Assembly (NCBI GenBank): GCA_030602885.1 | Contig: JAUVYV010000035.1 | Coordinates: forward strand, 1-33,821 | Direction of reading: 5' to 3' | DNA from: Phycisphaerales bacterium | GTDB taxonomy: Bacteria; Planctomycetota; Phycisphaerae; Sedimentisphaerales; Anaerobacaceae | DNA length: 33,821 nucleotides | In this document: positions 7,940 through 15,662 of the stretch, in pieces | Numbering within the stretch: position 1 is the stretch's first letter | How the letters are laid out: every line of letters begins with the position of its first letter | The notes under the pieces: generated by a model | What the model saw: only the letters and a program-made list of their open reading frames with translations | Database searches by the model: none | What the model was told of the DNA's origin: nothing | Program-made: the position numbers and the translations under genes

Positions 7940-8662
7940 ATGACTGAGAAAAAGAAAACCTGTTTTGTGATTGGGCCGATAGGAGAGCCTGACTCAAAGA
8001 TTCGCGAGTGGTCGGACACATTGCTAGAACACATTATTAAACCTGCGGTTGTAGCTTGCGGATACGATTGCCCGTTAAGGGCAGATGATCTTCGTAATCC
8101 AGGGATGATTACCCATGACATTATTACTCATCTTTTTACCGACGATCTTGTAATTGCTGATTTGACCAATTCAAATCCTAATGTGTACTACGAACTTGCT
8201 GTCCGGCACGCTGCTAAGAAACCTGTCGTTACGATAATTAAGCAGGATGAGTCATTACCGTTTGACAATAAGGATCTCAGGACTATTCCGGTGGACCTCC
8301 CAATCCATATAGCAAATAACGCTATTCGACAAATCAAAGAGCACATCGTAGCAGCCGAGAAACTTGGAGAGAAAGCAAAGAATCCTATCACAAATTCTAT
8401 AATGATCAATCTCATGCAGTCGAGTAGTAACGATCAACAACAGCAGCTTGGAAACATCCTATCGACACTTGAGGGAATTCGATACGACATTGATGACTTG
8501 AAGAAACAAACATCTCTGCAGAGTGGCATTTTTGCTCCACCAGCTTCAAAAAATAAAGAGACTTCTTCACCTACGGTACAGTTCCTGTCTGATCTTATGG
8601 ACCAACACCAGAAAGAGGCGAGAGGTAGAAGAAGGTCCTCTTTCTTGGAATCTGAAACATGA
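7940..8662 (+). CDS. TIR/nucleoside-deoxyribosyltransferase-like protein
   Basis: A 240-residue cytosolic protein. Residues 7-15 read TCFVIGPIG, then a RADDLRNPGMI segment, then DLVIADLTNSNPNVYYELAVRH (about 70-91) with E85 in the position expected for the catalytic glutamate of TIR and deoxyribosyltransferase-like folds. This FVIGPIG...NPNVYYELA family belongs to nucleotide-processing Rossmann-like domains often found in prokaryotic immunity and signalling; NAD or nucleotide glycohydrolase activity is inference. The C-terminal half is Gln/Ser-rich with a probable coiled coil (DQQQQLGNILSTLEGIRYDI) and a basic end. GTGAGGA five bases before ATG 7940 decides the start; a GTG at 7928 is in frame. 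Base composition is AT-richer than the neighbours and repeats flank it, suggesting horizontal arrival. There is no partner effector gene beside it. Confidence 0.85.
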   Translation: MTEKKKTCFVIGPIGEPDSKIREWSDTLLEHIIKPAVVACGYDCPLRADDLRNPGMITHDIITHLFTDDLVIADLTNSNPNVYYELAVRHAAKKPVVTIIKQDESLPFDNKDLRTIPVDLPIHIANNAIRQIKEHIVAAEKLGEKAKNPITNSIMINLMQSSSNDQQQQLGNILSTLEGIRYDIDDLKKQTSLQSGIFAPPASKNKETSSPTVQFLSDLMDQHQKEARGRRRSSFLESET

Positions 8663-8855
8663 AATACTTCTTCCCTGTCCCTTGAAGTGCCAGTGTTAAT
8701 CTTGTGTTAATCCGTGTCTGGCAATAATTCTCTGTGTCCTCGGTGTCCTCTGTGGCTATAATCTATCCTTAATCCGTGAAAATCCGTGCAAATCCGTGGT
8801 TTGAACCTTTTTTTGTTACTTCGTGCCTTCGAGACTTTGTGGTGAACCAAAAATT
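8663..8855. repeat. Dispersed-repeat block (ttaatccgtg / tctgtgtcctc type)
   Basis: This non-coding block contains recurring words such as TTAATCCGTG, AATCCGTG (three closely spaced copies near 8770-8800) and TCTGTGTCCTCGGTGTCCTC. Read on the minus strand it gives HRGHRGHRE-like peptides, a pattern I recall from intergenic repeats in many environmental genomes. Related words (AATCAGCGTTAATCAGCGTT, TTAATCTGTGTCT) recur at about 9000-9033. No gene is supported. Confidence 0.7.
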
Positions 8856-8859
8856 TCAC

Positions 8860-8888
8860 TTGACAAACAACTTCCCATGAAGTATAAT
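8860..8888 (+). promoter_or_regulatory. Perfect consensus sigma70 promoter
   Basis: TTGACA (8860-8865), a 17-nt spacer and TATAAT (8883-8888) match the textbook consensus exactly. A small inverted repeat TGTTC-ACC-GAACA (8888-8900) overlaps the start-site region and could be an operator. GGAGG at 8931-8935 followed eight bases later by GTG 8944 completes a full expression signal, but what follows is repeat DNA. Confidence 0.75.
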
Positions 8889-8943
8889 GTTCACCGAACA
8901 TTGAGAAAGTGAATACTGAATCACAAATTCGGAGGGTTCAACA

Positions 8944-9267
8944 GTGACCGCCCATTTACAAGATGTTATATTTTGTTTCTCAGCCCTTGAACTTTTTCAA
9001 AAATCAGCGTTAATCAGCGTTAATCTGTGTCTAAAGCCCTTCTGTCTCACGACTTACCACTCTACAGTTGTAAAGAACTCTCTACAAATCGCACTTTTTA
9101 TGCAAAACGAACCCAATTTTGGCAAGGCCCACAATGAACTTAACTCTATACCTGAAAAGGAATTACGAAAATTATTTGCCCCTCCGAACGGTGAAAAACG
9201 AACCCAAACGAACCCAATTTTAAAAATGCGAGAAATGAACCTAACACTTTATCAAACAAAGACTTAA
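8944..9267 (+). pseudogene. Broken or spurious ORF behind a strong promoter
   Basis: GTG 8944 has a good Shine-Dalgarno (GGAGG, spacing eight) and a consensus promoter upstream. The first about 18 codons (MTAHLQDVIFCFSALELF) are unremarkable; from about 8995 the frame runs through dispersed repeats (AATCAGCGTTAATCAGCGTT) and then the tandem CGAACCCAATTT array. The encoded peptide has no recognisable domain. I read it as the 5' end of a lost gene overrun by repeats; translation of the rest is probably accidental. Confidence 0.4.
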
Positions 9268-9403
9268 GCCCAAAAACACAGCTTTCGCCAAAGAAAAAAA
9301 CGAACCCAATTTCGAAAACAGGCGAAATACCCCCTAACTCTTTACACACGAACGCATTACGTCAAAAACTACGAATTACGCCAACAAAAAACGAACCCAA
9401 TTA
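9108..9403 (+). repeat. Tandem array of about 91-nt diverged units
   Basis: The box CGAACCCAATTT(T) starts at 9108, 9209 and 9301, with CGAACCCAATTA at 9392 and an extra half-box CGAACCCA at 9199. In the three full units a second box (AATGAACTTAACTCTATA, AATGAACCTAACACTTTA, AATACCCCCTAACTCTTTA) begins exactly 25 bases after the first. A looser third region with ATTACG and A-rich ends also recurs. Unit lengths are about 91-92 bases (101 with the duplicated half-box). Repeats are too short and the intervals too similar to each other for CRISPR. The whole gap 8663-9657 holds no firm gene. Confidence 0.7.
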
Positions 9404-9486
9404 CGAACTCGAAGCGAAGCGCAGATCCCTGTGGGGATGCTTACTTGGAACCGCAATCCGGGGGTCAATTTTCCTCTCCCCCCTGC

Positions 9487-9532
9487 GTCCTGCATTCTGC
9501 CTTCTGTATTCTACATTCTGTATTCTACCCCA
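9487..9532. repeat. TATTCTG/CATTCTG minisatellite
   Basis: Imperfect tandem copies of a (C/T)(A/G)TTCTG(C/T) word: TGCATTCTGC, CTTCTGTATTCTAC, ATTCTGTATTCTAC. Pyrimidine-biased on the plus strand; it lies between the tandem array and the rpsP promoter. Confidence 0.6.
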
Positions 9533-9543
9533 AAAAATAATGT

Positions 9544-9571
9544 TTGATTCTGCGATAAATTTCGCTATATT
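9544..9571 (+). promoter_or_regulatory. Promoter candidate for rpsP-trmD
   Basis: TTGATT (9544-9549) and TATATT (9566-9571) are 16 nt apart, about 85 bases before the rpsP ATG. This is the likely present promoter of the rpsP-trmD pair, after separation from ffh. Confidence 0.55.
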
Positions 9572-9657
9572 ACTCGTTTCGATTGATAAACGCGTCTCGT
9601 GGCCGCTAACGTAAAGGCCGTGGGAATTGATTATAAACGACGAAAAAGGAGCATGTA

Positions 9658-10782
9658 ATGGCAGTTAAAATCAGAATGTCACGTCTGGGAAGACGGCACC
9701 GCCCGTTCTTCAGAATCAACGTCATTGACTCTCGCACCCCCCGCGACGGCAGAATCCTCGAAAAATTAGGCCACTACGACCCCCTCGAAAAGAACACCGA
9801 AAGCCAGGTCGTCCTCAACATCGAACGCGTCAAATACTGGCTCGAAAAGGGCGCAATCCCCTCTGAAGCCGTCTCCGACATTCTGCTCCGAAAGGGAGTT
9901 AAACATAAACAGGCCGAACAACGCACCGCTCGACGGGCGCGCGCCAAGGCAAAGGCCAGAGCCAAAGGAAAGCCCTTTGACAAAGCCGATAGAGCAGCAA
10001 TCGTAAAAGCTGCTGACGCAGAAAAAGCTGCTGCCGAAGCTAAGGTAAAAGCTGCCGAAGAAAAAATCAAGGCCGAAGCAAAGGCCGCTGAAGAAGCTAA
10101 GAAAAAAACTGAAGAAGAGGCCAAAGCCGCCGAGGAGAAGGCCAAAGCCGACGCAGAAGCAAAGGGAAAACTGACTGAGCAGACCGCAGCACAAGCCGCC
10201 GAGCCCGCCGCTGCTGAAGAAAAACCGACCGAAGAACCAAAGCCCGAAGAGCAAAAAGCAGAAGAACCCCCAGCCGAGGAAAAACCCGCAGGAGAACCTG
10301 CAGAACACCCTAAGCCCCGGGAACCGAAAGCCGAACCCCAGGAACCTGCGAAGAAACCCAAATCCGAAGCCCTCGCAGAAAAGCCACCGGCCGAAGAACA
10401 CAAGCCCGAAACCCCGGCAGAACAGCCGAAGCCCGAAGAGCAAAAAGCTGAAGAACCCCCAGCCGAGGAAAAACCTCTAAAACAGCCCGGGACTGAGGAA
10501 CCGGTAACCGAAGAAAAGGCCGAGACCCAGGCCACAGAAGAAGAAAAAACCGAAGACGAGCCGCAGCCCGAAAAAGCCGAAGAACAAAAACCCAAACCCA
10601 AGGCCAAAAAAACAAAAGCAAAACCAAAAACAAAGAAAGATAAGCCTGAACCAACCGAGGAAAAACCAAAGGCCAAAAAGCCCGGAGCAAAGAAGAAAGC
10701 TAAGCCCGAGGAAAAACCCGAAGAACCAACGGCTGACAAAAACAAAGAAGAACCTCCCGAGAATGAACCCCAAAAAGAGTAA
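9658..10782 (+). CDS. rpsP: Ribosomal protein bS16 with very long acidic/basic tail
   Basis: Residues 1 to about 83 are a complete bS16 ([20 protein letters not shown], then [18 protein letters not shown] and W61[11 protein letters not shown]), a small-subunit assembly protein. bS16 is usually about 80-90 residues; here another 290 follow: a basic Arg/Ala/Lys stretch (about 86-106), a Lys/Glu/Ala helix-forming region to about 185, then Pro/Glu/Lys-rich sequence to the end. The 17-residue segment [17 protein letters not shown] occurs twice, an internal duplication. AAAAGGAG sits upstream of ATG 9658. The stop overlaps the trmD start by one base (TAATG), so the tail is translated in an operon and is not a sequencing read-through. 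The tail's role is unknown. Confidence 0.95.
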   Translation: MAVKIRMSRLGRRHRPFFRINVIDSRTPRDGRILEKLGHYDPLEKNTESQVVLNIERVKYWLEKGAIPSEAVSDILLRKGVKHKQAEQRTARRARAKAKARAKGKPFDKADRAAIVKAADAEKAAAEAKVKAAEEKIKAEAKAAEEAKKKTEEEAKAAEEKAKADAEAKGKLTEQTAAQAAEPAAAEEKPTEEPKPEEQKAEEPPAEEKPAGEPAEHPKPREPKAEPQEPAKKPKSEALAEKPPAEEHKPETPAEQPKPEEQKAEEPPAEEKPLKQPGTEEPVTEEKAETQATEEEKTEDEPQPEKAEEQKPKPKAKKTKAKPKTKKDKPEPTEEKPKAKKPGAKKKAKPEEKPEEPTADKNKEEPPENEPQKE

Positions 10783-11480
10783 TGCGTATCGACGTCCTTA
10801 CTCTGTTTCCCGAGATGTTTGAATCGCCTCTGAGCGCCTCGATACTCAAGCGTGCTCAGGAGGCCGGCATTGTCGATATCCACCTCACTGACATCCGCAG
10901 CTTCTCAAAGGATAAGCACAACAAAGTCGACGACCGCCCCTACGGCGGCGGCCCCGGCATGGTAATGATGTGCCGGCCAATCTTCGACTCCTTCGAACAC
11001 GTCGAGAAACTCGCACTGGAAAAACCACACACCATCCTCCTCACCCCACAAGGCCAACCCTTCAACCAGAAAAAAGCTATCGAGCTTTCAAAAGAAAAAC
11101 GCCTCATCCTGATCTCGGGCCGATACGAGGGCTTCGACGAACGCATCCGCATCGGCCTCGGTGCCGAGCAAATCTCAATCGGCGACTACGTCCTCTCCGG
11201 AGGCGAGCTTGCCGCTATGGTCGTCATCGATGCCGCCGTTCGCCTGCTGGCAGGCGCCCTCGGCGACGAAGACTCCTCAAAAGACGATTCCTTCTCCGAG
11301 GGCCTGCTCGAATACCCCCACTACACCCGCCCCGAGGTTTTTCGCGATATGAAAGTCCCCGATGTCCTGCTCTCAGGCCACCACGCCGAAATTGAAAAAT
11401 ACCGCCGCGACCAGGCCCTCAAGCGTACAAAACAAAACCGCCCCGACCTGCTCAGGGACAACCCGCCTGAAGACCAATAA
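10782..11480 (+). CDS. trmD: tRNA (guanine-37-N1)-methyltransferase TrmD
   Basis: Methylates G37 of tRNAs with G36, preventing +1 frameshifting, using S-adenosylmethionine bound in a trefoil knot. Family landmarks are [13 protein letters not shown] at the start, [13 protein letters not shown], the knot region [11 protein letters not shown] and [14 protein letters not shown], and the C-terminal segment [16 protein letters not shown] containing the catalytic aspartate region. The 232-residue length is normal. Translation is coupled to rpsP by a one-base stop/start overlap. The rimM gene that usually lies between rpsP and trmD is absent from this position and from the window. Confidence 0.97.
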   Translation: MRIDVLTLFPEMFESPLSASILKRAQEAGIVDIHLTDIRSFSKDKHNKVDDRPYGGGPGMVMMCRPIFDSFEHVEKLALEKPHTILLTPQGQPFNQKKAIELSKEKRLILISGRYEGFDERIRIGLGAEQISIGDYVLSGGELAAMVVIDAAVRLLAGALGDEDSSKDDSFSEGLLEYPHYTRPEVFRDMKVPDVLLSGHHAEIEKYRRDQALKRTKQNRPDLLRDNPPEDQ

Positions 11481-11494
11481 CCGAACCTCAATGC

Positions 11495-11866
11495 TCACCA
11501 CTTCTTCACCAGCGGCGTTACATACAGTATCAAAAAGAAAATTACCGCCAGCGCCACAACAATTCCCACCACCCACTTCAGCTTCTCCCACGCCGACATC
11601 GCCGCCTCACCCCTTTTTCCCTTCTCGATCTTCCCCCATCCGATGGCCGACCAGACCCGCTCATAGAAGTAATACATAATCATCCGCGTAGAATGATGGT
11701 AAATCACTATCGCCGTTGCCATCAGCGACGCACTCCGGTACTTCGCCGGCGTCAGCGCCAGAATCAGATAAACCCCCATCCATGTCCACGCTATCCCTAT
11801 AACACGCCAAATCAGCGACTTAGTCACCGACCGCCGACGCAGCTCTATAACCGAAGTTTTCGCCAT
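11495..11866 (-). CDS. DUF2061 membrane protein
   Basis: A 123-residue membrane protein of unknown function. The central part reads RSVTKSLIWRVIGIAWTWMG, a hydrophobic segment, then MATAIVIYHHSTRMIMYYFYERVW, which matches the DUF2061 pattern of two short membrane passes followed by YYxHERxW. A third hydrophobic segment near the C-terminus (VVGIVVALAVIFFLILYV) is an addition to the minimal domain. On the minus strand AAGGGGAT precedes ATG 11866. The gene converges on trmD with a 14-base gap and no visible terminator between them. Confidence 0.85.
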   Translation of the reverse strand: MAKTSVIELRRRSVTKSLIWRVIGIAWTWMGVYLILALTPAKYRSASLMATAIVIYHHSTRMIMYYFYERVWSAIGWGKIEKGKRGEAAMSAWEKLKWVVGIVVALAVIFFLILYVTPLVKKW

Positions 11867-12079
11867 AATCCCATATCCCCTTGCTCAACCAACAGAAAAT
11901 GCCCTCTCACCAAAAAACTGCTCTCTTCAGCAGACCACCATACCTGCTCGAATTCGAGCCGACGAAACCACACCTCAATCGATGGCTAACACGACCTCAC
12001 CATTTACCGCTGTCAACCCCAATTCCTTTTTCCCTTGCCTTCTCCGTCTTTTGACGCTACATTTACGCCATCAGCCGCG

Positions 12080-12103
12080 TATGGTCTTGCTTATCATACC
12101 ATA
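12080..12103. promoter_or_regulatory. Inverted repeat upstream of the exported sugar operon
   Basis: TATGGT (12080-12085) and ACCATA (12098-12103) form a 6-bp inverted repeat about 45 bases before the 12148 gene. It could be an operator for sugar-responsive control; no convincing -35/-10 pair was found around it. The rest of 11867-12147 shows nothing else. Confidence 0.3.
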
Positions 12104-12147
12104 TTCCCGGCAACGAAACTCTAACTTACAGAAATGAGGTAAAAATC

Positions 12148-13020
12148 ATGTCTCAAATACCGAACTCAAGAAGCATATCACGGCGTCGTTTCCTAAAATC
12201 CACCGCCGCACTGGCGGCAGTCGGCGCGGTGGCGCCGCAAACCTTAGGGGCAGAGAAAATGAAGAAAGAAAAAAACATCCCGGTCGGCGTCCAGTTGTGG
12301 TGCGTTCGCGACCTCGCCGAAAAAGACTTCCCCAAAACAATTGAAGCCATCGCCAAGATGGGCTACGAAGGCGTCGAATTCGCCGGCTTCTACGAACACA
12401 AGGCCCAGGACCTCCGCAAAATCCTCGACGACAACGGCCTGCTATGTTGCGGCAGCCACACACAGAACGATACCCTCATGCCTGACAAAATCGACGCAAC
12501 CATCGAGTTCAACAAACTCCTCTCCAACAAGTATCTCATCGTGCCCTGGCTCGGGGACCCGGAGAAAAGCACGAAAGAGTTCTGGCTTGAGCAGGCCGAG
12601 CGATTCAACAAACTCACCGAAAAGGTAAAGCCCCACGGAATGCAGGTCGGCTACCACAATCACTCCCACGAATTCAAACCAATCGACGGCGAAACCCCAT
12701 GGGACATCTTCGCGCAAAACACCAACGAAGACGTCATCCTCCAGCTCGACACGGGAAACGCAATGGGCGGCGGTGGAGACCCGGTTGTCTATCTGAAGAA
12801 ATACCCCGGCCGGACCGTCACCATTCACCTCAAGGAATTCTCTGCAACAAACCCCAAAGCCCTCATCGGCGAAGGTGACCTCGATTGGCAGAAGATATTC
12901 TCAATCTGCGAAACTACCGGCGGCACCAAGTGGTACATCATCGAAGAAGAAAAAGAGGTCTATCCGCCTCTGGTTGCCATCGAAAAATCCCTTCAAAACT
13001 ACAAAAAGCTCCGCGCGTAG
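12148..13020 (+). CDS. Tat-exported sugar isomerase/epimerase-like TIM barrel
   Basis: Belongs to the xylose-isomerase-like TIM barrel family. The twin-arginine signal SRRRFLKSTAALAAVGAVAP precedes a processed region near LGAEKMKK. The barrel starts at VGVQLWCVRDL; putative metal ligands lie in YHNHSHEF, QLDTGNAMG, IHLKEF and the Glu cluster near WYIIEEEKE. GAGG before ATG 12148 supports the start. It is the first gene of a compact run with a GH43 (22-base gap) and a sulfatase (4-base overlap), all Tat-exported, so it probably acts on sugars freed in the periplasm. Isomerase, epimerase or dehydratase activity cannot be told apart here. Confidence 0.88.
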   Translation: MSQIPNSRSISRRRFLKSTAALAAVGAVAPQTLGAEKMKKEKNIPVGVQLWCVRDLAEKDFPKTIEAIAKMGYEGVEFAGFYEHKAQDLRKILDDNGLLCCGSHTQNDTLMPDKIDATIEFNKLLSNKYLIVPWLGDPEKSTKEFWLEQAERFNKLTEKVKPHGMQVGYHNHSHEFKPIDGETPWDIFAQNTNEDVILQLDTGNAMGGGGDPVVYLKKYPGRTVTIHLKEFSATNPKALIGEGDLDWQKIFSICETTGGTKWYIIEEEKEVYPPLVAIEKSLQNYKKLRA

Positions 13021-13042
13021 ATGCCTCTGACAGAGATTACAG

Positions 13043-14047
13043 ATGAGATATGAAAGGGCTATAGGTCGGCGCCAGTTCCTTTATCTTGTTGGCGGTACCG
13101 GCGCAGGAGCGATAGCTTATGTCGCTGGCTGTCAGGGCGGGTCGCTTCGGTGTGAATCTACGTTTACGTACTGCAATCCGATTATAGAACGTTACCTTGC
13201 CGACCCGTGTATAATAAAAGATGAAGGGGTTTACTACCTCTTCGCAACGGGCAAGGCCCCGGACGAGCGATTCATACAAATCTACAAGTCGGACAACCTG
13301 ACCGACTGGACGTTCGTCCGAGGCGCCGTCACCAAGGGCAAGCCAGGCTCGTGGAACCGGCGGAACTTCTGGGCGCCGGAGGTGGTCAAGCTGGATGGCA
13401 AGTACCATCTTTATTACACGGCGTCGCTGGAGAATACGCCGAAGAATACGGGTAATCGTGTGGGGCTGGCGGTGGCGGACAGCCCGGAAGGGCCGTATGA
13501 GGACCGAGGGGCTATTGTACCGAACGCGTCACTGGACGGGCATCCGTTTGCCGATGAGGACGGGACGCTGTATCTGTACTACACTATCGAACACGGCAAC
13601 AGCTTGGGCCTTACGGCCGGGCAGATATATGTTGATAGACTGGTGGCGCCAAATCGGGTAGCGGGTGAGCCGAAGCAGTTAATAAGCCACCACAAGTGGC
13701 AGGAAGGACCTTTCATTCTGAAGCGGGATAAGACGTATTTTCTTACCTATAGTACAGGTGCGTGGACGAACGAAACATATAACCTTCGCTACGCGGTTGG
13801 CGAATCACCCACGGGGCCATTCATCGAGCAGCCAGACAAGATTCTGGAATCAAACGAGTTCGTCAAAGGGCCCGGCCATCACAGCTTCTTTACCGGGCCG
13901 GATGGGAAGACATGGATTGCGTATCATGGTTGGGATCCGAAGTTCACGGCACGATATCCAAGAATCGACCCGCTTGTGATAGACGCAGTGCGCTTATCGT
14001 CTCCGGGGCCCACTTCAACTCCGCAAACCGTTAAGATAAAGCAATGA
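13043..14047 (+). CDS. Tat-exported glycoside hydrolase, GH43-like
   Basis: A five-bladed beta-propeller hydrolase, typically cleaving arabinose-, xylose- or galactose-containing glycans with inversion. Signal: G8RRQFLYLVGG with lipobox-like VAGC30. The propeller begins at FTYCNPIIERYLADPCIIKDEG; D54 (catalytic base), D165 in LDGHPF (pKa modulator) and E221 in QEGPF (acid) occupy the family positions. The length of 334 residues fits a single catalytic domain. The 5' two-thirds is noticeably G-richer on the plus strand than the flanking genes, a possible sign of recent acquisition. ATGA overlap with the next sulfatase indicates translational coupling. The exact linkage is not readable. Confidence 0.88.
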   Translation: MRYERAIGRRQFLYLVGGTGAGAIAYVAGCQGGSLRCESTFTYCNPIIERYLADPCIIKDEGVYYLFATGKAPDERFIQIYKSDNLTDWTFVRGAVTKGKPGSWNRRNFWAPEVVKLDGKYHLYYTASLENTPKNTGNRVGLAVADSPEGPYEDRGAIVPNASLDGHPFADEDGTLYLYYTIEHGNSLGLTAGQIYVDRLVAPNRVAGEPKQLISHHKWQEGPFILKRDKTYFLTYSTGAWTNETYNLRYAVGESPTGPFIEQPDKILESNEFVKGPGHHSFFTGPDGKTWIAYHGWDPKFTARYPRIDPLVIDAVRLSSPGPTSTPQTVKIKQ

Positions 14048-15474
14048 AAACAGGCACCGACCAGATGGAGCCATTGAATCGTCGATACTTCATGTCACTC
14101 GCAGCCGGGACTGCGGCCGCAGCCTTTTGTCATCTGACGGGCTGTCGGGACGGCCCGCGCCCGTCGGCACGCCGCGACAAAAGGCCAAACATCATCTTTT
14201 TGCTGACCGACGACCAGCGATGGGACACGATGGGCTGTATGGGCAACAAAATCATCCGGACACCCAATATGGATGCCCTTGCTGCAAAGGGCTGTCTGTT
14301 CACCAATTGCTTTGTCACCACGAGCATCTGCGCCGCCAGCCGGGCGAGTATTTTTGCCGGCCAGTACGCCCGGCGAACCGGCATCCACGACTTCGTTACC
14401 AACTTTTCACCCGAAGCCCTTGCCGGGACCTATCCGATGCTCCTCAAGGCAGATGGCTATCGCACCGGCTTTGCAGGCAAGTACGGCGTCGGTCGAAGCG
14501 AAGAAATGCCGCGGGACAAATACGACTTCTGGGCCGGTATCGGGGGCCAGCCAAGATACGAACACAAAGACGGCGCGGGCAATTACAAACACTTGACGAG
14601 TATTCTTACCGAACAATCAATCAAGTTCCTTGACTCCTGCACCGCCGGGCAGCCCTTCTGCCTGTCGGTAAGCTTCAAGGCCCCGCACGTGCAGGACTCA
14701 GACCCCCGCCAGTTCATCTACGACCCCGCCTACAAAGACCTATACGCCGATGTCACTATTCCCACACCTCTGACCGCCGACCCGAAATACTTCCAGGCCC
14801 TGCCCGAGTTTCTTCGTGAGTCCGAGGCCCGCCGACGCTGGAAAATCCGCTTCTCCACACCCGAAAGATACCAGGAATCAGTCAAGGGTTACTACCGGCT
14901 GATTACCGGCCTCGACGTCGCCATCGGAAAAATCAGAGCCGAGCTGACGCGCCTCGGCCTTGCCGGCAACACGATCATCATACTCACCGGCGACAACGGC
15001 TTCTATCTGGGCGAGCACGGCCTCGCAGGAAAGTGGTTCCCGCATGAAGAATCCATCCACGTCCCCCTCATCATCTACGACCCAGGAGCACCCAAAAACC
15101 GCCGAGGCCAACGCCGAGATGAATTCGCCCTAAACATCGATATCGCCCCCACAATCCTCGACCTTGCCTCAGTCCCCATCCCAAAACGAATGCAGGGCCG
15201 CTCCCTCGTCCCCATCGCCCGCGGCCAACACCCTAAATGGCGAGCCGACTTCTTCTACGAACACCTCTTCCCACACGCCACAATCCCCAAATCCGAAGCC
15301 CTCCGAACCCAGCAATACAAATACGCCCGTTACATCGAATTCGGCTACGAGCAGCTCTACGACCTCGTTAACGACCCCCACGAAACCACCAATCTCGCCG
15401 ACAAACCCGAACACGCCGACATCCTCGAAAAACTGCGAAAACGATGCGACCAGCTCCACGACAAGGCAAAGTAA
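14044..15474 (+). CDS. Tat-exported sulfatase (CAASR type)
   Basis: A second S1-family sulfatase, 476 residues. Signal: R13RYFMSLAAG with a lipobox-like LTGC34. N49IIFLLTDDQRWD supplies metal ligands D56/D57, and the modification site is C96-A-A-S-R100, with Ala instead of the usual Pro at the third position. GKYGVG and LTGDNGFYLGEHG follow, the latter the second metal-binding region. It is coupled to GH43 by a 4-base overlap. In-frame ATG 14068 (MEPLNRRYF) is an alternative start. Composition shifts from balanced to very C-rich toward the 3' end. The Ala variant is compatible with maturation by radical-SAM anSME enzymes; none is visible in the window. Confidence 0.93.
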   Translation: MKTGTDQMEPLNRRYFMSLAAGTAAAAFCHLTGCRDGPRPSARRDKRPNIIFLLTDDQRWDTMGCMGNKIIRTPNMDALAAKGCLFTNCFVTTSICAASRASIFAGQYARRTGIHDFVTNFSPEALAGTYPMLLKADGYRTGFAGKYGVGRSEEMPRDKYDFWAGIGGQPRYEHKDGAGNYKHLTSILTEQSIKFLDSCTAGQPFCLSVSFKAPHVQDSDPRQFIYDPAYKDLYADVTIPTPLTADPKYFQALPEFLRESEARRRWKIRFSTPERYQESVKGYYRLITGLDVAIGKIRAELTRLGLAGNTIIILTGDNGFYLGEHGLAGKWFPHEESIHVPLIIYDPGAPKNRRGQRRDEFALNIDIAPTILDLASVPIPKRMQGRSLVPIARGQHPKWRADFFYEHLFPHATIPKSEALRTQQYKYARYIEFGYEQLYDLVNDPHETTNLADKPEHADILEKLRKRCDQLHDKAK

Positions 15475-15527
15475 TACCCGCTCAGCATCTAATCCACGAT
15501 TTATTCCCGGCTTTTCGCAAAATCCAC

Positions 15528-15555
15528 TTGTATCCCCTCTCGAAATCCGTATAAT
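15528..15555 (+). promoter_or_regulatory. Promoter candidate for rplS
   Basis: TTGTAT (15528-15533) and TATAAT (15550-15555), 16 nt apart, about 107 bases before rplS. This gives rplS its own transcription, separate from the upstream sulfatase operon. Confidence 0.6.
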
Positions 15556-15662
15556 GACTCGTTTACGAGTGAAGCCCTCGGCACTATTCAGGTGCCCCGG
15601 GAAAATAATTCCGAAAAAAAAATATCTCTCTGAGTCCTTTGTGGCTAAAACAGGAGAAAACC

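Noticed and set aside
9108-9403. Possible CRISPR array
   Set aside because: Repeated boxes are only about 12 nt, the intervals are similar to each other and about 80 nt long, and there are no cas genes.
9766-10883. Long minus-strand ORFs of 225 and 369 residues opposite rpsP
   Set aside because: They are antisense translations of the Lys/Glu/Pro-rich rpsP tail, giving Phe/Gly/Ser low-complexity sequence with no family features.
12051-12079. TTGACG as a -35 box for the 12148 operon
   Set aside because: No acceptable -10 hexamer lies 15-19 bases downstream.
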